A DNA stretch of 64,000 nucleotides from Neoechinorhynchus agilis (taxonomy: Eukaryota; Acanthocephala). Every line of letters starts with the position of its first letter. Position 1 is the stretch's first letter. The DNA lies in assembly GCA_051530055.1 (NCBI GenBank), contig CM121342.1, positions 2,790,001 to 2,854,000 on the forward strand, given 5' to 3'. Below are positions 24,361 through 33,927 of the stretch, piece after piece. Made by a program: the position numbers and the translations under genes. The notes under the pieces were generated by a model. That model saw nothing but the letters and a program-made list of their open reading frames with translations. It made no database searches and was not told the DNA's origin.

Positions 24361-25076
24361 AAAACGCCCATTTAGCATTTGACCTGCATCGCTCTTTTCA
24401 CAGCAGATAAAAACTCAACGCAGCTTCTATCGAGAGAGTTTTCAATAAGTTACTGCTATCACTCAAAAACGAACTTCTGAAATCTCTTGATAAAAATTAT
24501 TATATCTACTACATCAAATTACTGCAACTACTCAGGAAACTATTTAAATTTTATACAATATCAAGAGAACAATCAACTATTTGAAATTACGTGAAATACT
24601 GAAAACGTAAGTAATGTTATCGACATACAGGAAAACAATTTTGATAAAACGAGCACGACAAAAATTATTTCAAGTGCTAAAATTTCCGCATTTTATCTTT
24701 TTACTTTAATCGCGTTTTTGGTAGTGCCCTGAAGGCTGCAACTTCATGTATAGAAATTCGTTCTCTATAGAAAAAATTGACATAAGTGATGCCAAAAAGT
24801 TTGTTTTAATTATTTAGAAATAAATCAATGACCGAAAATTGGTCTTAGAAACAATAGAATTTAACTTGAACGAAACTCCTGCTTTTTAAAATTTACTTTA
24901 TTTAGCTTGATTAAGGTTTTAATTACGTTTCCGTAAATAGCGCATTTTCCCACAAAAGCACTATAGAAAAAATTAATTAAGGGATACAATCACTTAATTT
25001 CACAAATTTTTCTCATCGCTGCTGAAAGAGTTTACTTATACAATGACCGGTTATTTAATAACATTCCATTTTTAGA

Positions 25077-26801
25077 ATGTCAAATAGATTACCTGAAGTA
25101 GTGTTCGATCCAGAAACCGGCACATTTCACATCCCAAGTTACCAATTACCAGATGGTACGTGGACGCAGGAGCTCGTTGGTCAACCAGAAATCATTAATG
25201 AGAGCTCCGAGAAATCAACAAAAGGAAACGATTCGGATGGTGTAAGAATAAGTTCAGCTAACACAATAATTCCTTCCGACACGGAGAGAGAGCTGGGACT
25301 TTATTCTGACCGAAATCGCGATATTGAGCGAAATATAAATTGTCTAATTGATGGAAGTAATGATGTACAAGATACCAAGGAACACGAAAACGATAGTCCT
25401 GTAACTACGGCAGTTGATGTTTGTGTTGAGTGCAACGATGGGTCCGATGAGTCCGAATATTGCAGTGACTGCGAACGCAACAAAAAATGCAACTCTCAAA
25501 TCGATAATGCCCCGGATACACAGACTTCAAATGATAACAATAATATGGTTCATCGATCAAAATGTAACCAAATTGAAGACGAAATTTCGGCCAAACAAAA
25601 AACTAATATTTCTCATGAATTTGTTGGACACAGGCCGCCGCCGGCGCATTGTCGAGATTTTCAAACCCAACAAAGGAGGGATGCCAAAAATGAGACGGAG
25701 CGATCAGATACTCCAAGAAGCAGTACAGTTCATCGACCGAACTCGAATCGCAATCAATTCTTGGCCGATCAATTGGGCGAGCGAAGTGAATCATCCGGAC
25801 CGAGATTTCAGACCCAGAGACCGCATGATCAAGTTGATTCTAGAAATCAATACTCAAATTATCGACAAAACCACAATAACAGACATCAGCAAGATAGTAG
25901 ATTAAATTATAACTCAAGGGACAATGGTGAACGGAGGTCCCGTTGGCAGGACTCTGTAACGAGACAACAACATTATAACCAGAGGCAGTTTCCGATGAAC
26001 CGGCAGCATTCAAATTACGACGATCGAATGCTCGAGCGAGATTATCGAGCACGGAATTACCAGGAGGGCCGACAAGAAGTTTACTACAATCGCAACACTG
26101 AACCGAGCCGAAGCGAATGCAACAAAAAATCCAATCCTCAAATTGATAATGCCGTTGATACACAGACTGTAAATGATGACAAAAATACGGCTCATCGATC
26201 AAAATCGAACCAAAATGAACGGCGAATTCCGGCTAACCAGCAAACCGATGTTTCTCATGAATCTGCTGAACACAGGCCACCGTCGGCGCATTGTCGAGAT
26301 TCACAAAGCCAACAAAGGAGGGATGTCCAAAATGAGACGGAACGATTAGATACTCCAAGAAGCAGAACACTTCAGCCACCGAACGCTAGTCGCAATCAAT
26401 TCATTGCCGATCGATTTGGCGAGCGAGGTGAATCCTCACGACCGAGATTTCAAACCCAAAGACCGCTGGATCAAGTTCGTTCTAGAAATCAATACTCGAA
26501 TTATCGACAAAACGATAATAATAATAGACATCGGCAAGATGGTAGAGTAAATTATAACTCAAGGGACAATGACGAACGAAGGTCACGTTGGCAGGACTCT
26601 ACAACGAGACAACAACATTATAACATGAGGCAGTTCCCGATGAACCGGCAGCATTCAAATCGCGACGATCGAATGTACGAGCGAGAATATCGAGCATGGA
26701 ATTACCAGGAAGGCCGACAAGACGTTTACTACAATCGCGACACGGAACAGAGCCGAAATAGAAACTTCAGTAAATCACGGAGCTTTTACGATAGAAGATA
26801 A
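25077..26801 (+). CDS. R/N/Q-rich protein with a PYM-like (Mago-binding) N-terminus
   Basis: A single open frame of 574 codons after a probable 5'-UTR intron (24,607-25,075). Residues 8-29 (EVVFDPETGTFHIPSYQLPD, then GTW) resemble the Mago-binding motif at the start of PYM/WIBG proteins, typically a short ETG...PDGTWRK pattern. PYM releases exon-junction complexes from ribosome-associated mRNA. A short cysteine cluster follows (CVECNDGSDESEYCSDCER, about residues 118-136). The rest consists of two tandem repeats of about 205 residues, roughly residues 138-345 and 346-560, each running from CN(S/P)QIDNA to YYNR(N/D)TE. The repeats are rich in R, N, Q, S and Y, with no folded domain visible; such tracts are common in RNA-granule proteins. 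True PYM proteins are much shorter, so this is a PYM-like head on a long disordered body. It sits inside a repeat mosaic. Confidence 0.65.
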   Translation: MSNRLPEVVFDPETGTFHIPSYQLPDGTWTQELVGQPEIINESSEKSTKGNDSDGVRISSANTIIPSDTERELGLYSDRNRDIERNINCLIDGSNDVQDTKEHENDSPVTTAVDVCVECNDGSDESEYCSDCERNKKCNSQIDNAPDTQTSNDNNNMVHRSKCNQIEDEISAKQKTNISHEFVGHRPPPAHCRDFQTQQRRDAKNETERSDTPRSSTVHRPNSNRNQFLADQLGERSESSGPRFQTQRPHDQVDSRNQYSNYRQNHNNRHQQDSRLNYNSRDNGERRSRWQDSVTRQQHYNQRQFPMNRQHSNYDDRMLERDYRARNYQEGRQEVYYNRNTEPSRSECNKKSNPQIDNAVDTQTVNDDKNTAHRSKSNQNERRIPANQQTDVSHESAEHRPPSAHCRDSQSQQRRDVQNETERLDTPRSRTLQPPNASRNQFIADRFGERGESSRPRFQTQRPLDQVRSRNQYSNYRQNDNNNRHRQDGRVNYNSRDNDERRSRWQDSTTRQQHYNMRQFPMNRQHSNRDDRMYEREYRAWNYQEGRQDVYYNRDTEQSRNRNFSKSRSFYDRR

Positions 26802-26849
26802 TGTTGAAAAGCCGACGATTATGGTCTTATTACAAAAAACGTTATAAAT

Positions 26850-28300
26850 GCTTTATTTGTGCTTTTGTTTTAAAAAAATTATAAAGTTTTACTTATAATT
26901 CTATTGAAAGTGAAGTGGGCATTGGAACCGTGCCTCGATTTTTATTAAAATTCGGTAAGTAAAAGCAGACATCTTGGCATGTATTTACTTTGAACCAAGC
27001 TTATTTATGCAGCAAATATTAATCTTTACGCTTAACATAATGAAAGTCTAGAGTAAATCGACTTCATTTGTACGAAATTCATTACTTAAAGCTTATTTAG
27101 AGAATTTTCAGTGGCCATTTATACTTCTAAATAATCGTTTAATACATCTCTCATAATCTCAATCTTCTGAAGTTCCATTATCCACGGCAATAAAAAATTC
27201 TAATCCATGCAGTTGACCAGTGTTATTTACTTGCGGACTGATTTAAAATTGCCGCAGAGCTAACGGATTTTTAAGTTTTTCAAATCTTTTTTAGTTCTAT
27301 TTTTCGCAAAATTCTTGATTTTTCGTAATCCTATGAATATGATCTTTTTTTTGTATTTGTTTGATCTTTAGGTCTAGCTGGTTAATGCGCTCTCAGAAAA
27401 CAAAATTCAGAGTTTTAATCAACCAACTGAGCAAAAAAATGTGAGAGCTCGAATGGTGGCGGGCTCAAATATTCAGCTATTTCATCGGGCCGTAGCATTA
27501 CCTTTTGATATTGTATCGCGGAACATAATTGAGCAGTTGCTTTTCGATTAAAGGAATTCATCGACACAGAAAAACTCGTAATTTGGTTTGGAATTTACTT
27601 GAAACATAAATTTAAAAAACAATTGCTGGCCGGCAACGATATATATAAAAGACACCGAAGGAATTTTTATTAAGCAATGATAACTATATGAGAAAGTTCT
27701 TATCGGTCAATAATGGTTGGACGGAGAAAAGGCCAGATTGTGTTGCTGGTAGCCAATTACGATTTTCCGAGCTTATCATTGTATTATTCACCAGCAAGCT
27801 TTGTATTAAAAACTTAAAGACGATAACCTGCAAAATGTTATGTCTATTGTTGTTAAAATTGTAAACTTTATTCAGAACCTGAAAATTATCCGATCGTGTC
27901 GTCCGGTGAATCAGTACCTGGAATGGAATCGCGAATGAAAGTAGGATCTTCACTAGGAACCGAAGCAATCGAGATGAAAAGCTCAACTGGCGATTCAATA
28001 TCTTTGGGAAAAAATTAAAGAGTTCGGCGTCTCCAAGTGCAGCATTGATAAACTAAAAGATTTCACTATTAATTTTGGATCGTTAAACGGACGAAGAATA
28101 TTGCACTGTTGTGCTATTTTATTTGCTGGTGGAAATGGGAAGAAAAGGTCCATAAAACCCAAAATGTCGAATTTGGCATAGCGGTAAGTATTTACGCTTT
28201 AAACTTATTCGGCATTCAACGAATAAAACATCGATTCTCGCTTTGAAATTAGCCAAATGCAATCCGCCTGAATGTTACGTAAAGAACTTAATTGTTTTAA
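26850..28300. other. AT-rich region with a possible unassigned promoter
   Basis: No long open frame. A TATA-like GATATATATAAAAGAC lies near 27,640 and an ATG-initiated frame of about 58 codons starts near 27,690 (MRKFLSVNNGWTEKRP). No homology or splice structure confirms a gene. Minor decayed repeat pieces start at about 28,300. Confidence 0.3.
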
Positions 28301-28317
28301 GGTTTAAACTGGCAAAA

Positions 28318-28500
28318 AAATTAGGAGCCAAAAAGTAAACGCCTAATTCTTGGTTATTAGATTCTAAAAACGATTCCAAAGTTTTTCAAAAGTGCATACG
28401 ACGACTAATAATAGGTTTCGAAAAAAAGAAGGTTAATACGTCGAAAATTCATATTTTTGAGAAGAAAGCAACCGTTGAAAGTTTGAAAAGTTTACTAACA
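28318..28500 (+). repeat. Decayed R1/R2-type repeat
   Basis: A degenerate version of the R1 palindrome (CCAAAAAGTAAACGCCTAATTCTTGG-like, near 28,331), followed by ATTCATATTTTTGAGAAGAAAGCAACC (28,449-28,475) and TTGAAAAGTTTACTAACAGTT. The latter block also occurs at about 23,775-23,830 and inverted at about 31,080-31,130. Confidence 0.65.
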
Positions 28501-28812
28501 GTTCTGAACATCTCCATTGACGATAAAATAATTAGCAGCACGCAAGTTTCTTGATTATACAAATAGAAATGTAGATAAAAGCGAAGCAAACCGCTCGTGC
28601 GCTCATTGGTTGATTTTATCAGCTTTTCAATGACGAAATTAAAAAAAACGCTTCTGAAATCAACCGATAAAACAAACAATACTGTTACAATATTCCATTT
28701 TTTTAAGGTCTAAGTGCGGCCATTTTCACGACTGATACTTTTTTCTTGGGAACACAGCCCAATGATGTGGGCTAGGGAAGCGCATAAAAATCACTTAAAA
28801 ACCCTGAACTCG
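28500..28812 (+). repeat. Arm 1 of an outer inverted repeat (partner 31,160-31,450)
   Basis: It contains the promoter-like block CTGAACATCTCCATTGACG...TTTTATCAGC and a second block, AAGTGCGGCCATTTTCACG...CCCTGAAC. Both recur in reverse order and orientation at 31,160-31,450. The arms enclose the LINE fragment, R1 and the fossil's second copy. Confidence 0.8.
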
Positions 28813-28917
28813 AATATATATTTAACATTGTTGATAAAATATAGTGAAGAAAATAAGAACTGAGAAATTGAATTTTATTGTGAATTTTCGGCCTTAGCGT
28901 AGGCCTTCCTCAGATTG

Positions 28918-29293
28918 GTGTGGATCTTTGGTTGGTGCTTTCGGGCGACACGGCCCCGTTTGCCGAAAGTCAGGAGAAAGGTTCTAATGCCATTCTGAGA
29001 TCAAAAGCGTAATTTCTCGGGCGTTGAGAACGGCGAACTTCCCCAACATCTTTGAACCCGCCCATCTTTGTTGACTAGACGGTCGTCGACCAGACGGAAT
29101 TTCGGTCTTTCCGTGGCGGGAGGGCAAATGCCTTCTCACCGGCGACGCACGAGCAGGTGTATTCCTGCGGCAAAATATCTCGTTAGCAGTACAACGAGGC
29201 AATGCTGCAAGCGTGATAGCGACAGCTGCGGAAGGAGAAAAGCTCCAATTTCGCGGACGGTGGTGATTGCGCGTTTTGTACTTTATTAAGTTT
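28918..29293 (+). mobile_element. LINE 3'-end fragment with internal deletion, copy 4
   Basis: It matches the LINE from the cysteine/histidine knuckle region (TGTGGATCTTTGGTTGGTGC) to the endonuclease block, then jumps at about 29,139 (CCTTCTC/ACCGGCGACG) to the last 150 bp. The 3' end is joined to R1 exactly as at 21.09 kb. Confidence 0.85.
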
Positions 29294-29570
29294 ATGATCA
29301 AAAAGTTTTTTGATTAAACAGAAATTCGGAATGGTTTTTAGAATCTAATAACCAAAAAATAAGCGTTTATTTTTTGGCTTAAAATTTTTTTGTCAGTTTA
29401 AGAGACAATTGTTTTAAAGTCCGCTTGTTTTTATCCGCATCCAATAGATTTCCACGATTGGAATCCGATCAACTTTAAACAGCTGGCCTAGAACCAATAT
29501 GGACAAGAGAATCCAAATGTTTAATCAAAACAAAGCATTGCGATAGCTGTAATCGGTGTTGACGCAAAGC
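29294..29570 (+). repeat. Repeat R1, copy B
   Basis: Same orientation as the 21.1-kb copy, with a perfect 26-bp palindrome at 29,352-29,377. It continues into the longer 29.3-30.9-kb arm. Confidence 0.85.
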
Positions 29571-30937
29571 GATTTCTGCCCAGTGCTCTGAATGTTAAAG
29601 TGAAGAAACTCAATGAAGCGCGAGTAGAAGCCAGTGGATCTGGCACCGGTTTAAACTGAAACAGCAACAGGCTTGGAGTCTTTGGGGTTCCAGTTGGGGC
29701 AGAAGAGCGCGCCGAAAAAAATGAAAAGGCATTCGTTGTCGAAAATTTGCGTCGGAAACGGAATTGCAGGGTCGGTAGTTTTTGTTATTGATCTGGCAAT
29801 GTAAAATAAAACTACGATCATAAATTGATGACTAAGGCTGAATGTTGATTATTACCATCATAAAGTCGAAGATATGAATCCGTCACATTCAATAATGTTT
29901 TGTTCAGAAAACGCAAAGTGCTCAGAAAAATGCCCAATGAACTACTATTATTATTAAAACTCACGCCTCATACAACTGAACTACTAAGGATGTACGTAAT
30001 GTATGACCAAAACAGGGGCTTTATTGCACAAAAACACACACCAAACACCACCGGGGCGCGTGCTATACGGTAGCAAAAGCGCGGTGATGACGCGGGGACG
30101 ACGGCACCAACAGTATCAATTAATCAATATCACAATCTTCCCCCTTCGCTCTTAGTTTGCTGGGGATCCGACAGGACCTCCTAACTTCCAGTCCATGTTC
30201 TGTGGCATATTTTGAGCCATCTCTGGGGGTTGGACATTAATGTTTTCATTCACCGGAACATCTCCCGAATTTACTGCGGACGGCAAATCGTCTTCGCTGC
30301 TTTTTATGACGGTCAGATCTTCACTTAGAGTAGCTAGTCTTTGCGTCGAAACCAAATCTCGCCAGCCATCATGGTGTTCGATCAGTGCAGTTTTCTCGTT
30401 GCCACTGACCAACACGACTTCACTTACTCTATCGTCGATTTTGGTCCTTGAAATCATGTTCCGTAAGAGCACCGTTTTATTTGAAGATATCCAGTAAGGA
30501 ATGGGGGAGATTAGCTCACTTCTTCTTGGGAAGCTGAACATCCGTTTATGCGGTGTCGCTCCTGTGATAGTACAGAGTAACATCCGTATTTTTCCCAGCG
30601 CTTCGTGAAGCACCTCGGTCAAAGGAATATTTCTATCGGAAAGCACCAATTCTATCGCTTTCCAAATGACTCAATTTAGACGCTCACATTGTCCGTAACC
30701 TTGAGGGTGGTAGGCGGTTGTATGACTCAAACCAATTCGCCGAGCATTCAGCCATTCGCGCAGACATGTTAAGGACGACCCTAGATCAGAATGGATATAT
30801 TCAGGGCATCCGAAAATCGAGAATATCCTGGAAAGACAAACTTTTACCGTATTAGCTGAACAGCCGCGATAGGCAAACGCCATTGGAAATCTGGAGTACT
30901 CATCCACTGCTCCCTTGAAATCTATTGATATTCTTGA
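29322..30937 (-). repeat. Arm 2 of the 1.6-kb inverted duplication, with fossil copy 2
   Basis: The reverse complement of 22,107-23,723. It carries, on the minus strand, the fossil Ty3/Gypsy integrase end (about 30,152-30,937) and the presumed 3' LTR (about 30,000-30,135). Differences from arm 1 are few and scattered, so the duplication is much younger than the element's own decay. Confidence 0.85.
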
Positions 30938-31159
30938 ACAAACACAAGGGAGTTGAAATCCCATTAATCACTAAAGAAATATCAAAATGATTCAAGTGCG
31001 TGATCTCTAACTACATCGAGCAAATCTGCTCGGTGAACTTCCTTCAAAGTCTTTACATCGTTGTCGAAAACTAACTGTTAGTGAACTTTTCAAACTTTCA
31101 GCGCTTGCTTTCTTCTCAAAAATTTGAATTTTTGGCCGTGTTGTGCTTAAATCATTACT

Positions 31160-31487
31160 ATATATAGTTCAGGGTTTTAAGTGATTTTTATGCGCTTCCC
31201 TAGCCCACATCATTGGGCTGTGTTCCCAAGAAAAAATTATCAGCCGTGAAAATGGCCGCACTTAGACCTTAAAAAAATAGAATATTGTAACAGTATTGTT
31301 TATTTTATCGGTTGATTTCAGAAGCGTTTTTTTTAATTTCGTCATTGAAAAGCTGATAAAATCAACCAATGAGCGTACGAGCGGTTTGCTCCGCTTTTAT
31401 CTACATTTCTAGTTGTATAATCAGAGATGTTCAGCAGTACAGTTTAAAGCAATCATTACGTTTATTTTATTCTTTGGCTGATGTTAC
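31160..31487 (-). repeat. Arm 2 of the outer inverted repeat
   Basis: The reverse complement of 28,500-28,812 and, at its right end (31,420-31,487), of 24,165-24,230. The latter part retains the GTTTAAAGCAATCATTACG word of the gene-proximal copy but not of the 28.5-kb copy. The three copies therefore form a network rather than a simple pair. Confidence 0.75.
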
Positions 31488-31578
31488 GGCAGCTTCTCTC
31501 CTTCCTCGGCTGTCGCTATGACGCTAGAAGCATTGCCTCGTTGTACTGCGAGCGAGATATTTTGTCGCAATATTTTAA
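31488..31578 (-). mobile_element. LINE 3'-end fragment, copy 5
   Basis: About 90 bp of the LINE C-terminal end on the minus strand (GCTTCTCTCCTTCCTCGGCTG...GAGATATTTTGTCG). It lies directly against the outer inverted repeat and just upstream of the NDUFB8 gene. Confidence 0.8.
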
Positions 31579-31841
31579 ATCATATTTCCATGTTCCATCA
31601 GTCGGTAATATGCTTGAATTCTCATCGCGTACCTCAACTCCAAGGAAAATCAAAACAACTTTATGGCCAAAATCCAACGTTGAGACACTAAGAAAAAACA
31701 GCCGAAAGAATTCAATGTTCTTTTATCTTTGCAACATCCTGAAAAAGTGTTCAATGCTGAAAAGCATATTGAAAAATCAGTCGACTGTGGTAGTTGGAGT
31801 TTTCACTTTTCAAACTCGGTACTCTGATTTTATTGTAGACG

Positions 31842-32309
31842 ATGCTTCCTAGTCGACTTTTGAGTGGGTGTCGTTTTCTCGCAATTGAACGACTGCCCAC
31901 CATAACAGCGATCCGCACTCATACGAATCGTGATTGGAAACCTGGTTTATATCCTAAAGCTGAAGCGGAAAGATTAGATGCTGCTGTTAAATATAATCTC
32001 CATCCAGCCGATTACAAACCAATGTCGCCTGATTTCGAGATCGATATGGGAGACTACCCCGATCTGGTTCCTGTTACAGTGGACCAACGGGATCCTTATC
32101 ACGATTGGGATGATATGACTGAACGTCGTGATTATAATGAACCTTTCACATACGAATACTATGAGTTCTATCAACCTCGTCGTCTTAGCTCACGATATAA
32201 AATGTCGCCTATTTCATTCGCCAAGAAAGTAGTGTACGTCTTTGGTGCTGGCATTATGCTCATGGCCACAAATTACAATGGACTGTTCTCGTTAATTGGT
32301 CTTATTTGA
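31842..32309 (+). CDS. NDUFB8: NADH dehydrogenase 1 beta subcomplex subunit 8 (complex I)
   Basis: A 155-codon intronless frame starting MLPSRLLSGCRFLA, a basic presequence suited to mitochondrial import. The body contains HTNRDWKPGLYPK, AAVKYNLHPADYKP and MGDYPDL, which match the NDUFB8/ASHI family. A proline/tyrosine-rich section (NEPFTYEYYEFYQPRR) follows, then a single membrane helix near the C-terminus (KVVYVFGAGIMLMATNYNGL). Length is in the usual range (about 155-190). The subunit is an accessory component of the membrane arm of complex I in the inner mitochondrial membrane. It begins about 260 bp after the repeat mosaic ends, so its promoter must lie very close to or within repeat DNA. 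Confidence 0.9.
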   Translation: MLPSRLLSGCRFLAIERLPTITAIRTHTNRDWKPGLYPKAEAERLDAAVKYNLHPADYKPMSPDFEIDMGDYPDLVPVTVDQRDPYHDWDDMTERRDYNEPFTYEYYEFYQPRRLSSRYKMSPISFAKKVVYVFGAGIMLMATNYNGLFSLIGLI

Positions 32310-33927
32310 GTCATTTTAACGTGTCTCTTTACGAAAATTTGCCTCTTTTTGTATTAACACTTTTTGTTTTGGTCAACGCGAATTTGTTATTTCGTCCTTT
32401 ACGTGAAACTTCTTCAAAAATGTCAATCGACTCCGATATATATTGTTTTTTAGACTTTTTGTTTGAATACACACTAAGCCCAGAAAAAACAACCTATTTA
32501 AAAACTTTATCCCTTCGAGTTTTCCCGCAGATCTTAAAGTGCACACTAAGTATGTATGAATATTTTACGGTGAAAAAAAAGAATTGCATTTAATTTGCTT
32601 TATGCTCTTAAACTATTGAGAAAATGCCAATTTATTTCTTGGTTGTTTCATGGCGACACTTTAATAATCTTGATGAAGGCGTACAAAATTGTGTCGAAAT
32701 CAGTCAGATTTTAAAATAAAATCATTTTAATTACCAGAACCGCTTTATGAACAGCCTTCCATGTACTACACAAATTGCTTTTATATATTCTTAATCGTTC
32801 AATCTCTTCGCTCGAATAAATTTGAATTTATTGCAAGCTTTAGTCTCGTCGTCGTCGCCGTCGTTGGCCCCCCTTGGATTCGAGGATTCATCAGGGTCTT
32901 CATCCATGTCGTCTTAATGCATTTTGTGTTCGGAACTTTCTCAGACATTGGGACACTGGATTGCTCTTAATCTTTTTTCCTTCTTTCTTCAGTTTTACTT
33001 TCCAACAATGTTCTTTAACCGACTTTGTTGGTTCGGCGGTACCCATGTATATTTCTCGACTTATCCTGGGGATGATCTTCTTTGCCATGCTCTCCATTCA
33101 CAAAAGAATACGGGATGAAAACCTTAAGCTCCTTCGAGTGTTACTGAGATTTTTTGGCGCGATTCCAGACCCGATTGTTTGATCTTGGAAATCCACAGGG
33201 TGCATGGCAAAACTACAATTTAAGACGACGGCGAGCAACTGACGGTTGTGGTGGTCAGCGGAATCTCAGTCTCGGCTGATTGTGGAACACCGTTGAGGAC
33301 AGTTTTCGACTAGTGGAGTCGGGGTTCTATTTCTTACCCTTTTTGTCTGAATAACGTGGCGATTGATTCGGCGAATAATTACTAAAGAACTCTGAATCTT
33401 ACTTTTTTTTAACGACTCAAAGTGCAAGATGTTTTGAAAATGTTTGTAGATAGAACAAAATTTTAGAAAAAAATAGTATAAACGCATTTAAGTGATATTT
33501 TTAAATTCTGCGTTTTCATTAAAGCGCAATTCGATTTGTAATGTTGATCATCAAAGTGTTGATACTCACATTCAGGTATCACTTGTGGATTTCCGGCTTA
33601 ATTGAAGAACCGTCCTGGTAATCTATTCGTCTATTTCTCTTGATGAATAGATTTCCTTTACATGCTCCCCGACCTTTTCTACACTAACATAAGTTATCCG
33701 GTTCAATACCCACTCGATGCAGTCTTTTCCAACGAGCGTCACTACACATTCGAATCGCTTTCGCTGCCACCACCATCAACACAGCAGCCATCAAATGATT
33801 GCAAGTAGAGATGCATGTAGACGAATAAAGTATTTTAATGTTTCTCAATCGATCTGTTGCTGGCGGGAACCATCTCTTCTTGTCTGTCATAAACTGCAAC
33901 AGCTTTAGTGCACTGAGCGAAGACTGT
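32310..33927. other. Intergenic region, no gene confirmed
   Basis: Several short overlapping frames on both strands (for example 32,874-33,182, with a hydrophobic stretch MYISRLILGMIFFAML) show no recognisable family. The 33,184-33,330 stretch is less AT-rich but not identifiable. I see no RNA gene. Confidence 0.35.

Noticed and set aside
25612-26202. Long frames overlapping the R/N/Q-rich gene in other frames
   Set aside because: They are side effects of biased codon composition in the repeated low-complexity body.
24165-28650. The PYM-like gene as cargo between direct terminal repeats of one large transposon
   Set aside because: A third, inverted copy of the flanking block and no target duplication or terminal motif were found; the direct-repeat pair alone is not enough.
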